Notes: generated from the sequence alone by a model not told the origin. A stretch of DNA of 64,000 nucleotides from Peptococcaceae bacterium CEB3 (GCA_001029295.1 LDXJ01000058.1:124001-188000); one strand, 5' to 3'. Positions 36,333-44,623 are shown, counted from the first letter of the stretch. Translations and numbers: made by a program.

Positions 36333-37631
36333 TTATACGTCCTCGCTTGATTTTCTTATCTCGCTCAGGAAACTTTCCGAACCTTTTCCCGCGGTCATCC
36401 CCAGAGCCAAAATTCCTTCCTTCGTCTCCTCCGCGTGGCTGAGCACCCCGGCCACCCTGGCGGGCCGCCAATAAAACGAGAGGAACAACCCGACCAGAAG
36501 CAGGGCCGATCCCAACCAGACCACCCCGACACCGGGATCTTTCTTTACCTGTATTCCCGTAAACGGAGCATACCCATCAAGGGTCACTTTGTATTCTCCC
36601 TGAATGTTGGCCGTCTGGCCCTTGCTGAGCGTTCCCTGTTGCACGACTCGCAAATTGTTATTATAGACTAAATACATCATTTCAGGTTGCTGCTCATTTC
36701 CCGCAATCTGGGCTACCACGAAATAGAGGTCCGTCCCTGGAGCATAGTAATAGTTATAGCCGTTCTGTTCGCTCAAAAGGACCTTCTGCTCCTTTCCCCT
36801 CACATCGGCCGTAAGATGTACCCCGCTGGTAAAATCACTCTGATAAAAGGTAATTCCGCGGTAAGTTAAGGGATGGTTGACCGAGATTATCTTCCGCACC
36901 AACACATGTCCGCCCGGGCTGAGCAGGCTCAAATCCGTGAACCAGTTGTCCAGTTGTCCGTTAGGCAGGTACTTCTTTTCCGCCGCATTTACCCGCACAT
37001 TGAAATTCTGATCGATCCTGCCCTCGGTCATGATCGATTGGATCGACAGGGTGCTCCCCGCTCCCACCATGAAATACCCTTTGGCGCCGAGGAGACTGCT
37101 TAAAAACGCACCCAGCACCAAGATGACAAAAGCCATGTGAGTCAGGAACGAACCCCAATAGCCCCAACGCCGCCGCAGGCCCAAAAAAGACCAACCTGTT
37201 TCAGTCTCCCGCCCCGTCAGGCGGAATCCATGATGCGCGAGGGTTCTCTGCACAGAGTCTTGCAGAATCTGATAATCACCCTTGATCTCCGTCCGGATCT
37301 TGGCTGGCAGATCCCCCGCGGTTCTCGGCGGACGGGGACGAAAAACCCGCCCGTAAATCCCGTTAAAGCGACGAACGCTGCAGGCCACCAGGTTCAGGCA
37401 CAGTAAACCCAGCAGAAAGCGGAACCAGAATGTACTGTAAATCTGGGTCAACCCCAGCGTTTGCCAGAGCTGCCCCACCTTGGCGGCCTCCTGGGGACTT
37501 TGATCGACCTGGGGGATGAAAGTTCCCATGCCGGCGGTAACGGCAATGATCCCCAAAAGAATCAGCCCCAACTTCATGGAGGTCAGCCATTCCTCCACCA
37601 GGCCCCATCCGGTGCGCATTTCTCTTCCCAT
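36333..37631 (-). CDS. resB: System II cytochrome c biogenesis protein ResB/Ccs1
   Basis: 432 residues. Three membrane segments lie in the first 180 residues (MKLGLILLGIIAVTAGMGTFIPQ; FRFLLGLLCLNLVAC; SFLTHMAFVILVLGAF), then a large extracytoplasmic beta-rich domain with ISVNHPLTYRGITFYQSDF, and a last segment VGVVWLGSALLLVGLFLSFYW. This is the standard ResB layout. AAAGGAGA precedes the ATG; a GTG two codons upstream is possible. Transcribed with resC from a promoter at 37780-37808. Confidence 0.9.
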   Translation of the reverse strand: MGREMRTGWGLVEEWLTSMKLGLILLGIIAVTAGMGTFIPQVDQSPQEAAKVGQLWQTLGLTQIYSTFWFRFLLGLLCLNLVACSVRRFNGIYGRVFRPRPPRTAGDLPAKIRTEIKGDYQILQDSVQRTLAHHGFRLTGRETETGWSFLGLRRRWGYWGSFLTHMAFVILVLGAFLSSLLGAKGYFMVGAGSTLSIQSIMTEGRIDQNFNVRVNAAEKKYLPNGQLDNWFTDLSLLSPGGHVLVRKIISVNHPLTYRGITFYQSDFTSGVHLTADVRGKEQKVLLSEQNGYNYYYAPGTDLYFVVAQIAGNEQQPEMMYLVYNNNLRVVQQGTLSKGQTANIQGEYKVTLDGYAPFTGIQVKKDPGVGVVWLGSALLLVGLFLSFYWRPARVAGVLSHAEETKEGILALGMTAGKGSESFLSEIRKSSEDV

Positions 37632-37779
37632 GTTCACGTCTCCTTTGACTTGAACCCAGCCAGATTCTTCCTGCCTGTTCTCTCGTTCCTGTTCTCTTAT
37701 TCCTGTTCTCTTATTCCGGTTCCCTTGTCTTATCGGGCTGCAGTCTGTCGGGATAAAAGTCCAGAAATCCTACCCACCC

Positions 37780-37808
37780 ATATTATTATTATTTTTGGCA
37801 TAAGACAA
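37780..37808 (-). promoter_or_regulatory. resBC promoter
   Basis: Minus-strand TTGTCT (37803-37808) and TAATAT (37780-37785) with a 17-bp A/T-rich spacer. Confidence 0.6.
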
Positions 37809-37842
37809 GCCTTATGGGGAGAGAAATTGGCTACACGAGAAT

Positions 37843-37884
37843 AACAAAAGACGCCCTCTGGGCTCTGTCAGACCAGACTGACAA
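37843..37884 (-). terminator. Terminator region after pheA
   Basis: On the minus strand TGTCAG-tctggt-CTGACA is followed by GCCC-aga-GGGC and TCTTTTGTT. Between it and pheA a short frame reads VYEDDNGTKLDIPIQGIPEV (about 38000-37935, minus strand), which looks protein-like but is only 28 codons long. Confidence 0.5.
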
Positions 37885-38035
37885 CAGCCGCAAGGACATC
37901 CGCCAAAATCAGGATGAACGTACCCGAACAAAACCTCATCTCCCGCCGGGTGTACTTTTAGGAACCTCGGGAATTCCTTGAATCGGAATATCGAGCTTAG
38001 TTCCGTTGTCGTCTTCATACACGAGCTGAGCATGT

Positions 38036-38884
38036 TCACATCTGTCTCGGATATGACCCCAACAGCCGGATCGCGACTCGGTTGGTTTTCAAAACCCAGA
38101 GGGCCTCCTGCATCTCCGGCGCAAAGGCGTAACCGTCCACATCGATAAAGAAAACGTACTCACCCAGCCTGGCTTTGGCCGGGCGGGATTCAATCCTGGT
38201 CAGATTAAGCCCGCGGCTGGCAAACTCCTGCAGCACCCGGCAGAGAGAACCCGGGGAATCCTCAATGCGCAACAGAAGAGACGTCTTGTCCACCCCGGAT
38301 AATTCGCGCAAGCAATGTCCCAATAAGATGAAACGGGTGGCATTGTCCTTGTTATCCTGGACCCCCTGTTCCAAGCAATAAAGACCATATATATCCGCGG
38401 CCCGCCGAGGAGCAATGGCCGCCCAGGCTTGATCTGACCCGGCCACGATTCTTGCCGCCTCCGCCGTACTCAGACAAACGGCCTGGTCGGCTTGACTCAG
38501 ATGATCCTCCAGAAACTCCCGGCACTGGCCGAATCCCTGTGGGTGGGAATATACGCGCCGAATTTGCTCAAGCCCCACAGGCCGTGGAGTAAGCAGGCAC
38601 TGGCTGACAGGATGAAGAAATTCCCCATAAATGAGAAGTCCCTCGCTTTCCGTCACGCAGTCCAAGGTTGTACTCACCTGACCTTCGGTCGAGTTCTCCA
38701 GCGGCACAAAAGCCCAGTCGACTCGGCGCTCCTCGCACGCCTGGATAACTCGGGAAATCGTGGGAAAACCCTCCGCAGCAATCTCACCCTGAAAATCAAG
38801 CTTCTCCCGTTGCAGAAATGACCATAAGGCCTCTTCGGAGAAGCTTCCCTGAGGACCCAAATAGCCAATCTTTGTCCCTTCCAT
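38036..38884 (-). CDS. pheA: Prephenate dehydratase
   Basis: 282 residues. The catalytic domain begins IGYLGPQGSFSEEAL and holds VPLENSTEGQV and the active-site DNATRFILLG near residue 180; a C-terminal ACT domain (LLLRIEDSPGSLCRVLQEFASRGLNLTRIESRP) binds phenylalanine for feedback control. It converts prephenate to phenylpyruvate. AAGGAGGT precedes the ATG at 38884. It stands alone with a long T-box leader that carries two antiterminator modules. Confidence 0.95.
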   Translation of the reverse strand: MEGTKIGYLGPQGSFSEEALWSFLQREKLDFQGEIAAEGFPTISRVIQACEERRVDWAFVPLENSTEGQVSTTLDCVTESEGLLIYGEFLHPVSQCLLTPRPVGLEQIRRVYSHPQGFGQCREFLEDHLSQADQAVCLSTAEAARIVAGSDQAWAAIAPRRAADIYGLYCLEQGVQDNKDNATRFILLGHCLRELSGVDKTSLLLRIEDSPGSLCRVLQEFASRGLNLTRIESRPAKARLGEYVFFIDVDGYAFAPEMQEALWVLKTNRVAIRLLGSYPRQM

Positions 38885-38989
38885 GACAAAACGACCTCCT
38901 TCAGCGTTGCTGCATCTTTCGGCTTCATATGGTTTAAACTTGGCGTTCCAATCCGTTCCAACCCAGTTCACTGCTATGAACCCAGACAA

Positions 38990-39385
38990 ATAGAAAAAGT
39001 CCACGGTTGTTCCCCTTTGGGACGAAAACCGTGGACTTCCGTGTTACCACCCAATTTGGCCAAAAATGGCCCGCTCTCCAGGGTACCGAACGTACCAGAA
39101 TGAAACAAAAAGAGAGCCCTCATCCCTAAGGGACGAGAAGCTCGCGTTACCACCCTGCTTGGCAAAAATTGCCCGCTCAATAAAGGTACGGGACCAACAA
39201 TCCGATACCCCCTTCCTTTTAACGGGGAAGAACCGTTCCAGCCTACTTTTTCTTGTTCAGCCGACAGCTCAAGAGGGAACTTCAACCGCCGCCTCCTTAG
39301 AAGGGCTCCCAGTCAGCGACCCTTCCTCCCTGAAAATCAGCCTGCAGTCTACTTTACTCTGTCATCGCCTTTGCCTATGAAGTTT
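38990..39385 (-). ncRNA. T-box leader with two antiterminator/terminator modules
   Basis: On the minus strand, a stem I region (GATGACAGAGTAAAGTAGAC at about 39360) carries a candidate Phe specifier TTC near 39277-39279 within GAAGTTCCC. Then come T-box AGGGTGGTAACGCG (39143-39156) with terminator GAGC..GCTC and TCTTTTTG (about 39105-39143), and a second T-box GGGTGGTAACACGG (39039-39052) with terminator AAGTCCACGG/CCGTGGACTT plus TTTTTC (38992-39038). Each T-box is preceded by a GAGCGGGC..TTTTTG segment, so the module is duplicated. Uncharged tRNA-Phe is expected to allow readthrough into pheA. Confidence 0.88.
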
Positions 39386-39390
39386 AGTCT

Positions 39391-39419
39391 AGTGTAGCCC
39401 AGTTGCGTTCAGGTGTCAA
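39391..39419 (-). promoter_or_regulatory. Promoter of the pheA T-box transcript
   Basis: Minus-strand TTGACA (39414-39419) and TACACT (39391-39396), 17-bp spacer, overlapping the 3' end region of the neighbouring gene. Confidence 0.75.
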
Positions 39420-39427
39420 TACGTATC

Positions 39428-39892
39428 TCAGGAAATGTACACCGCTTCGGTATAGGAATATCCAGTTTCGTAGGTGGTGCCGTTATAGGCGGTATGTTCG
39501 GCAAACACTCTGTAGGAATAGCCGTGAGACACTGCCAAGTGCTGTCCGCCGGACAGGTACGACGTATCATAGCCGCTATAGCTGTAGGTCTCAATCGTGT
39601 ACCAGCTTCCCTTAGACAGGTATTGGAGGTACAAAGTTAAACCCACCTGAGCCACCGATGAATAGGTCGAGGTTGAACCCGAAACATTGATGGTTCCGTC
39701 CCCTATGTCGGCGAGTTGGCAACTGCCATTTTCTATCATTCGATATGTTTGGGGATGCAGTATTTCGCTGCTGCTGGTATCCAAATGGCGGGTTGCAGCC
39801 TGAGCGGCTGCCGGAGTTATTGGAATCAGGAGCAAGAACAGGAGCAAGGAGATCATCAAGGATACCGGCCAAAACCTTTTCAACCTTTTCAT
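39428..39892 (-). CDS. Secreted DUF6147-like protein
   Basis: 154 residues: signal peptide (WPVSLMISLLLFLLLIPITPAAAQA) followed by a beta-rich, Ser/Thr/Tyr-rich domain with NVSGSTSTYSSVAQVGLTLYLQ and SYSGYDTSYLSGGQHLAVSHGYSYRV. This pattern is seen in DUF6147 proteins of spore formers; their function is unknown. AAGGAGG precedes the ATG. It lies 65 bp downstream of an anti-sigma gene on the same strand and could be a target of that ECF system. Confidence 0.7.
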   Translation of the reverse strand: MKRLKRFWPVSLMISLLLFLLLIPITPAAAQAATRHLDTSSSEILHPQTYRMIENGSCQLADIGDGTINVSGSTSTYSSVAQVGLTLYLQYLSKGSWYTIETYSYSGYDTSYLSGGQHLAVSHGYSYRVFAEHTAYNGTTYETGYSYTEAVYIS

Positions 39893-39957
39893 AAATATTC
39901 CTCCTTAAAAATGCCTTCATAATACAGACGACATGATTAAGGAAAATTTACACAGGT

Positions 39958-40710
39958 TCACTGGATGGACTTGGCAATCGCCAAAAACGTGTCTTTGGGG
40001 AGCTCCCCCGTCATTTTCAGTAGGAGGCCCCGCAGATGCCACGTCAACACGTTAACCCCGCTCTTATCTGTGGAGAAAGACGCCTGGGTGCCATTGACCC
40101 GGATGTTTTCAGTCTTGGTGTCATCAGTGTCGTACAGAAGTCCTTGGGATACTCCCGCCGATGTATTCTGCTGACTAAAGATAAGGGTCTTCCCCCGGAA
40201 GACATATTCCATGCGCAGTTTATAAACACCCTTGCCGATATTGGTCAGCGAGATTTTGGCTGGTGCCATGCCCACAGGCAGGTACGCGGGTTCCGCAATT
40301 TCAAAAGGCACCAGTTTCCGTGCTTCATCTAAAGTGACTTGCCTCTCGACATCAGAGCCCAGGTTCTTTACCACGGGCGGCCCGGCGTTCCCGGCACCGT
40401 TACCGATGGTTTCGGTTTTATCCTTCGTTGTCGCACCCACTAAATGATTAAGTATCTGCATGATGCCCTCTCCGAAAGCATAAGCCTGAACCGGTCTAAA
40501 TAAGGTCAGGGAAGTTGATAAGGCGACGATAAGCATTACCGACGCCACCGCTGCTTTTGCAGCCACACGCCGACGTCTGTTCTGTTGTTTTACGGCAAAA
40601 TCCTTAAACTTGCTCCACGCTTGATCAACCGAGGGGACCTGTATTTGCCGCATTTCCTTTTCCAGCCGCTGTCTTATCATGCTCTCCAGCTGTTCATCAT
40701 CCAGGCTCAT
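39958..40710 (-). CDS. Probable anti-sigma factor (membrane, DUF4367-like C-terminus)
   Basis: 250 residues: a cytoplasmic N-terminus (MSLDDEQLESMIRQRLEKEM), one membrane segment (AAVASVMLIVALSTSLTLF, residues 50-70) and an extracellular domain with DEARKLVPFEIAEPAYLPVGM, a pattern common to DUF4367 anti-sigma factors. It overlaps the ECF sigma gene by 14 bp, so the two are translated together. It presumably holds the sigma factor at the membrane until an envelope signal is met. Confidence 0.8.
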   Translation of the reverse strand: MSLDDEQLESMIRQRLEKEMRQIQVPSVDQAWSKFKDFAVKQQNRRRRVAAKAAVASVMLIVALSTSLTLFRPVQAYAFGEGIMQILNHLVGATTKDKTETIGNGAGNAGPPVVKNLGSDVERQVTLDEARKLVPFEIAEPAYLPVGMAPAKISLTNIGKGVYKLRMEYVFRGKTLIFSQQNTSAGVSQGLLYDTDDTKTENIRVNGTQASFSTDKSGVNVLTWHLRGLLLKMTGELPKDTFLAIAKSIQ

Positions 40711-41314
40711 TGATCTCTCCCCCTAACCCCACGGCATCTGACTCATCCCGGATGGTCAGAGTTCGCCTAAAGTGGGCTTTCGCCCTACGCAGACGGGCAT
40801 AAGCCGTGGAACGATTTATGTTCAAAGCGGAAGCGATTTCTTCCATAGTCAGGTCTGCATAATATCTTAAGACCAAGATCTGAGCCTCATCTTCTGACAA
40901 AGCCTTGAGGACATGGGCCACTTCGTCTTTGAGCAGAAAAGCTTGTTCCCAGGAATCCGCTATGCCGGCCCTTGGCATGTCATCAGCGATGGGTATTACC
41001 TTGTGGCGCCTGGCAGACTTGACTAGATCCTTCGCTTGATTCACGGTGATAGTCGTGACCCACGCCGAGAACTTGCTTTTGTCCCTAAGCTGATTCATTT
41101 TCACATAGGCTTGGGCAAAGGCCTGCTGAACAGCATCCTCGCTCAGTTCTCTATCACCGGTTATGGAAAAGGCGATGAGATAAAGTTTCCTGTAGGATTG
41201 CCTAAAGAGAATCTCGAACAACTCAAGATTCCGGTCAAGAGATGCCAATGCACGAACCCCCCGCTCTCTCCATCCGACTGGGGAAGCCTGACCCTCAATT
41301 AATTCACTTTTCAT
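40697..41314 (-). CDS. ECF-type RNA polymerase sigma factor
   Basis: 205 residues: region 2 (LFRQSYRKLYLIAFSITGDRELSEDAVQQAFAQAYVKM.. FSAWVTTITVNQAKDLVKS) and region 4 (LSEDEAQILVLRYYADLTMEEIASALNINRSTAYARLRRA) with no sigma 1.1 or region 3. GGTGGAG precedes the ATG. It is encoded with its probable anti-sigma factor. Genes under its control are unknown; the secreted protein downstream is the closest candidate. Confidence 0.9.
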   Translation of the reverse strand: MKSELIEGQASPVGWRERGVRALASLDRNLELFEILFRQSYRKLYLIAFSITGDRELSEDAVQQAFAQAYVKMNQLRDKSKFSAWVTTITVNQAKDLVKSARRHKVIPIADDMPRAGIADSWEQAFLLKDEVAHVLKALSEDEAQILVLRYYADLTMEEIASALNINRSTAYARLRRAKAHFRRTLTIRDESDAVGLGGEINEPG

Positions 41315-41372
41315 TATACTCCACCCGCTCGCTGCACTCCATACTGCCTCGATCCTTTTTCATTCAATCGTG

Positions 41373-41403
41373 AGACTCCCACTTCTACAAGTAGGAGTGG
41401 TTC
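41373..41403 (+). repeat. Interspersed hairpin element, copy C (fragment)
   Basis: GACTCCCACTTCTACAAGTA with flanks CAATCGTGA and GGAGTGGTTC, as in copies B, D and E, with one stem mismatch. Only the end hairpin is left. Confidence 0.7.
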
Positions 41404-41492
41404 ACTGTACCGCGCTTTTTTTACTATTGCCCAACATCGGGAGTCAAATAAGCAAACTTAAGCGCGGCAGTTTATCCCCTTATGCTCCATAC

Positions 41493-41533
41493 CCCTATCT
41501 TAACGTGCGAAAAACCCTATCTTAAGGTGCGAA
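41493..41533. promoter_or_regulatory. 19-bp direct repeats two helix turns apart
   Basis: CCCTATCTTAACGTGCGAA (41493-41511) recurs as CCCTATCTTAAGGTGCGAA (41515-41533): 18 of 19 bases are the same, 22 bp centre to centre. Same-face spacing suggests a protein-binding pair. It lies upstream of the small transcript at 41637 and the nif region. Confidence 0.55.
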
Positions 41534-41603
41534 GGCGTAAGCAAAACCCCGCATTTTCCTAAAATTAGGCCCCATCTGCCTGTATTTGCCCGCCAATCGC
41601 CGA

Positions 41604-41706
41604 TGACAAATGATCCGTTCTGGTTTATACTAACAACAGATATTAATTGATTTGGCAAAGGCGCCGTAAATCGCGGAGATCCGCGACGAGCGGCGTTTTT
41701 TTTGCC
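41604..41706 (+). ncRNA. Candidate small RNA or attenuated leader upstream of hutP-nif
   Basis: A promoter TGACAA (41604-41609), 16 bp, TATACT (41626-41631) is followed within about 30 bases by a two-part stem, CGCCG/CGGCG (41662-41666 with 41691-41695) and TCGCGG/CCGCGA (41671-41686), and eight T residues (41696-41703). The product would be a transcript of about 65-70 nt. It matches no riboswitch I know. Further downstream (41735-41776) are two GC palindromes. Confidence 0.5.
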
Positions 41707-41777
41707 CTGTCAGAGCGTATGGCTTCGGTTCAATCACTCGCTCGCTTGAGCGAGCGCGGCCCCGGCCGGGGTCTCTT

Positions 41778-41824
41778 CATCCAATCGTGGGACTTCCACT
41801 TCTAAAAGTGGGAGTGGTTCCCTC
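41778..41824 (+). repeat. Interspersed hairpin element, copy D (fragment)
   Basis: CATCCAATCGTGGGACTTCC, then ACTTCTAAAAGTGGGAGTGG and TTCCCTC. The flank TTCATCCAATCGTG is shared with copy E. It ends 12 bases before the ribosome site of the HutP-like gene. Confidence 0.7.
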
Positions 41825-41852
41825 AATCTCGGCACAAGGAGGTGGCTCCGGT

Positions 41853-42296
41853 GTGAAATCCATGCCGGCAGAATCCGAAAACAAGTTCTCACTCGAACGA
41901 GCCGCTTTGCTCCTGGCTCTCAGTGAAACCCGGCAGGAAGAGAATAGTCTGAAAGAACATTACACCGTCCATGAGAAAATCACCTGTGGCGTCACCGAAA
42001 CCGGCGGAACGGTTGCCGCTCTGCAACACACGGGGAAACTGACAAATTCTGTGCTCTCAACCGGCCTTAACACCGGGGTGATCCGCAAAGACGCCAAACA
42101 GATCCACGCTTTGGTGCACGCGGCTTTGGAAGCCAGCAACAGCATTTTTATTCACACCCATGGCAATGCCAGCTTTGCCCTCAAAATCGGTCTGACGACC
42201 GATGGAGACTGGCTGGCGGTGGCAATTTTCGGCCGCTCCTCCCTGCACCCCCTCTCAGAGCACTGCCGGGTAGGATTGGGCTACATGCATCTCTGA
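41853..42296 (+). CDS. HutP-family RNA-binding antiterminator, upstream of nif
   Basis: 147 residues, the length of Bacillus HutP (148). His85 and His89 in AKQIHALVHAALEA and His137 in LSEHCRVGLGYMH match the three metal-binding histidines of HutP (H73, H77, H138), and DGDWLAVAIFG matches DWIAVSLYG. The region between (residues 95-116) is shorter and differs where HutP binds L-histidine, so the effector may not be histidine. The GTG at 41853 follows AAGGAGGT by 9 bases. HutP hexamers bind NAG-repeat RNA and prevent termination. Here the gene is followed by a NAG-rich repeat tract, a terminator and the nif operon, not by hut genes, so control of nif is inferred. Confidence 0.85.
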   Translation: MKSMPAESENKFSLERAALLLALSETRQEENSLKEHYTVHEKITCGVTETGGTVAALQHTGKLTNSVLSTGLNTGVIRKDAKQIHALVHAALEASNSIFIHTHGNASFALKIGLTTDGDWLAVAIFGRSSLHPLSEHCRVGLGYMHL

Positions 42297-42417
42297 GCGA
42301 AGGATTGAGCTATATGCATCTCTAAGTTGGGAGGCTCAGCCACAGCGCGTGGAGCGGGCCGGGTATCACCCGAAAGTTTGCCCGATGCCATCAGAACATG
42401 AACATTGAATCAGCAAA

Positions 42418-42545
42418 GATACAGAGATACGGGGATACAAGGATACAAGGATACAGAGGCGTAGGGATGTAGAGACGCAGAGACGAGAGATTTAGAGAAG
42501 AAGAGATGTGGGGATGCAGAGCCGCGGAGAGCAAAGCAGCAAAGC
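42418..42545 (+). promoter_or_regulatory. Sixteen degenerate 8-nt repeats in the nif leader RNA
   Basis: From GATACAGA at 42418 the sequence can be cut into sixteen consecutive octamers without gaps. The first eight or nine fit GAYRYAGR (for example GATACAAG twice, GATGTAGA, GACGCAGA), and the later ones end mostly in AGAG. Nearly every unit brings a NAG triplet, so NAG recurs about every 8 nt; known HutP sites have NAG every 7 nt. The RNA would be purine-rich and unstructured, a good protein-binding platform. Confidence 0.65.
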
Positions 42546-42638
42546 GCGCCGCCATGCCCCAATATGGTGACATATTTCGCTAGGTCGTTTTATAGAAGTA
42601 CGGGCACCTGAGAACCTCAGGAGCGTCAGAGTGTAAAA

Positions 42639-42680
42639 AGAGAGCCCTTAAAACACGTGTTTAGGGGCTCTCTTTCTCAT
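42639..42680 (+). terminator. Terminator in the nif leader
   Basis: AGAGAGCCC (42639-42647) pairs with GGGCTCTCT (42665-42673), extended by the perfect AAACAC/GTGTTT inner stem, followed by TTTCTCATTTTCC. A small hairpin CCTGAG/CTCAGG (42607-42621) lies just before and may be an alternative structure. It separates the HutP-like gene from nifI1. Confidence 0.85.
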
Positions 42681-42730
42681 TTTCCTCGAAGTCCCTTCCT
42701 CGCCACCGAAACGATAGCAACGGTAATTTA

Positions 42731-42782
42731 AGGGGGTGATGCCGCCGAGTACGCAGCGGCGAGACGTCGGTGACCCAAACAG
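42731..42782 (+). other. Structured segment between terminator and nifI1
   Basis: GGGGGTGATGCCGCCGAGTA followed by CGCAGCGGCGAGACG and TCGGTGACCC can fold into CCGC/GCGG and GGGT/ACCC helices. It lies 45 bases before the nifI1 start. I did not match it to a known riboswitch. Confidence 0.35.
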
Positions 42783-42826
42783 AACATCTTTGAAGTGCAA
42801 ACGGCAAAATACGGGAGGTAAACAAA

Positions 42827-43144
42827 ATGAAAATGATCAGAGCGATTATCCGTCCGGAAAAGGCGGACACAGTGGCCGAGGCTTTGGCGGCGGCCGGGCT
42901 GCCCTCCCTGACGAAAGCGCATGTCTTCGGGCGTGGGAGAACGAAAGGCATCCGGATAGGGGACGTGGTCTATGATGAATTTCCCAAAGTGATGCTCCTG
43001 ATGGTAGTGGAGGATGAGCGCCTGGAGCAGGCGGTCAGCACGATTACGGAAACGGCGCGAACCGGCAGCATGGGCGACGGCAAGATCTTCATTGCCCCGG
43101 TGGAAGAGACTTACACCATCAGCAGCGGGAGCAAAGGGCTGTAG
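42827..43144 (+). CDS. nifI1: PII-like nitrogenase regulator NifI1
   Basis: 105 residues of the PII (GlnB) fold: MIRAIIRPEKADTVAEALAAAG, the T-loop region GRGRTKGIRIGDVVYDEFPK and the ATP-binding TGSMGDGKIFIAPVEE. NifI1 works with NifI2 as a hetero-oligomer that binds and inhibits dinitrogenase when ammonium rises and releases it with 2-oxoglutarate. It is the first gene of the nif operon after the leader, as in heliobacteria, whereas methanogens place nifI1I2 between nifH and nifD. GGGAGGT precedes the ATG. Confidence 0.94.
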   Translation: MKMIRAIIRPEKADTVAEALAAAGLPSLTKAHVFGRGRTKGIRIGDVVYDEFPKVMLLMVVEDERLEQAVSTITETARTGSMGDGKIFIAPVEETYTISSGSKGL

Positions 43145-43191
43145 GCCAAAGCAGGCAAACCAGCGTCGGAAAGGAGTGCTAAAAACAAATT

Positions 43192-43575
43192 ATGAAGGAA
43201 ATTGTGGCTTTTGTACGCCGGCATCAAGTGCCGGCCACCAAAAAGGCCCTGGAAGACGCCAACTTCCCGGCCCTGACGCTTCAAAGTGTGGAAGGGCGGG
43301 GAAAACAAGGGGGTATCGGCGGTTGGGCAGCCGAAATCGATCCTGAACTCAATGGAGTCCTCCCGGCGGGAATAGCCTGTGAAGCCCGCATCAGTTGGAT
43401 TCCCAAAAGGATGTTGACCTTGGCAGTGCAAGACGAGGAAGTCCAACGGGCCGTGCAGATCATCATCAGCGCCAATCAGACAGGGCATATGGGCGACGGC
43501 AAAATCTTTGTCTGTCCGCTGGCAGATACACTCAGGGTGCGCACGGGCGAAAACGGCCCGGCTGCAGTGACTTGA
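43192..43575 (+). CDS. nifI2: PII-like nitrogenase regulator NifI2
   Basis: 127 residues, PII fold with the longer T-loop of NifI2: VEGRGKQGGIGGWAAEIDPE and PKRMLTLAVQDEEV, and the conserved TGHMGDGKIFVCPLADTLRVRTGE end. Partner of NifI1 in post-translational switch-off of nitrogenase. AAAGGAG lies 13 bases before the ATG, rather far, so translation may be modest. Confidence 0.94.
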   Translation: MKEIVAFVRRHQVPATKKALEDANFPALTLQSVEGRGKQGGIGGWAAEIDPELNGVLPAGIACEARISWIPKRMLTLAVQDEEVQRAVQIIISANQTGHMGDGKIFVCPLADTLRVRTGENGPAAVT

Positions 43576-43580
43576 TCTGA

Positions 43581-44495
<915 letters not shown>

Positions 44496-44623
44496 ACCGT
44501 CCCGCGGACAGAGCAAAACGAAGAGAAAGGCGAACCGTGAAGCGAGGAGCAAAGGTGAACACGTAAGCAAAGAGAACATGTAAGCCAAGGGCAAAGGCGA
44601 GAGAAAGGAGCGGATCAAGCGCT
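44496..44623 (+). other. Purine-rich nifH-nifD spacer
   Basis: 128 bases, almost free of T on the plus strand, with repeated AGCAAA, GCGAG and AAAGGCGA words and many AAG/GAG triplets. No hairpin stands out. Its composition resembles the octamer tract of the nif leader. Confidence 0.5.

Noticed and set aside
42418-42545. TRAP-binding site or CRISPR array
   Set aside because: NAG spacing is about 5 nt rather than 2-3, the gene next to it is HutP-like, and the units are 8 nt with no spacers.
42391-42573. 60-codon open frame on the minus strand of the nif leader
   Set aside because: It is the complement of the octamer repeats, has no ribosome site and no protein-like pattern beyond repeat bias.
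42731-42782. Known riboswitch (TPP, lysine, glutamine) before nifI1
   Set aside because: Individual words look familiar, but none of the required core motifs occurs in the correct order.
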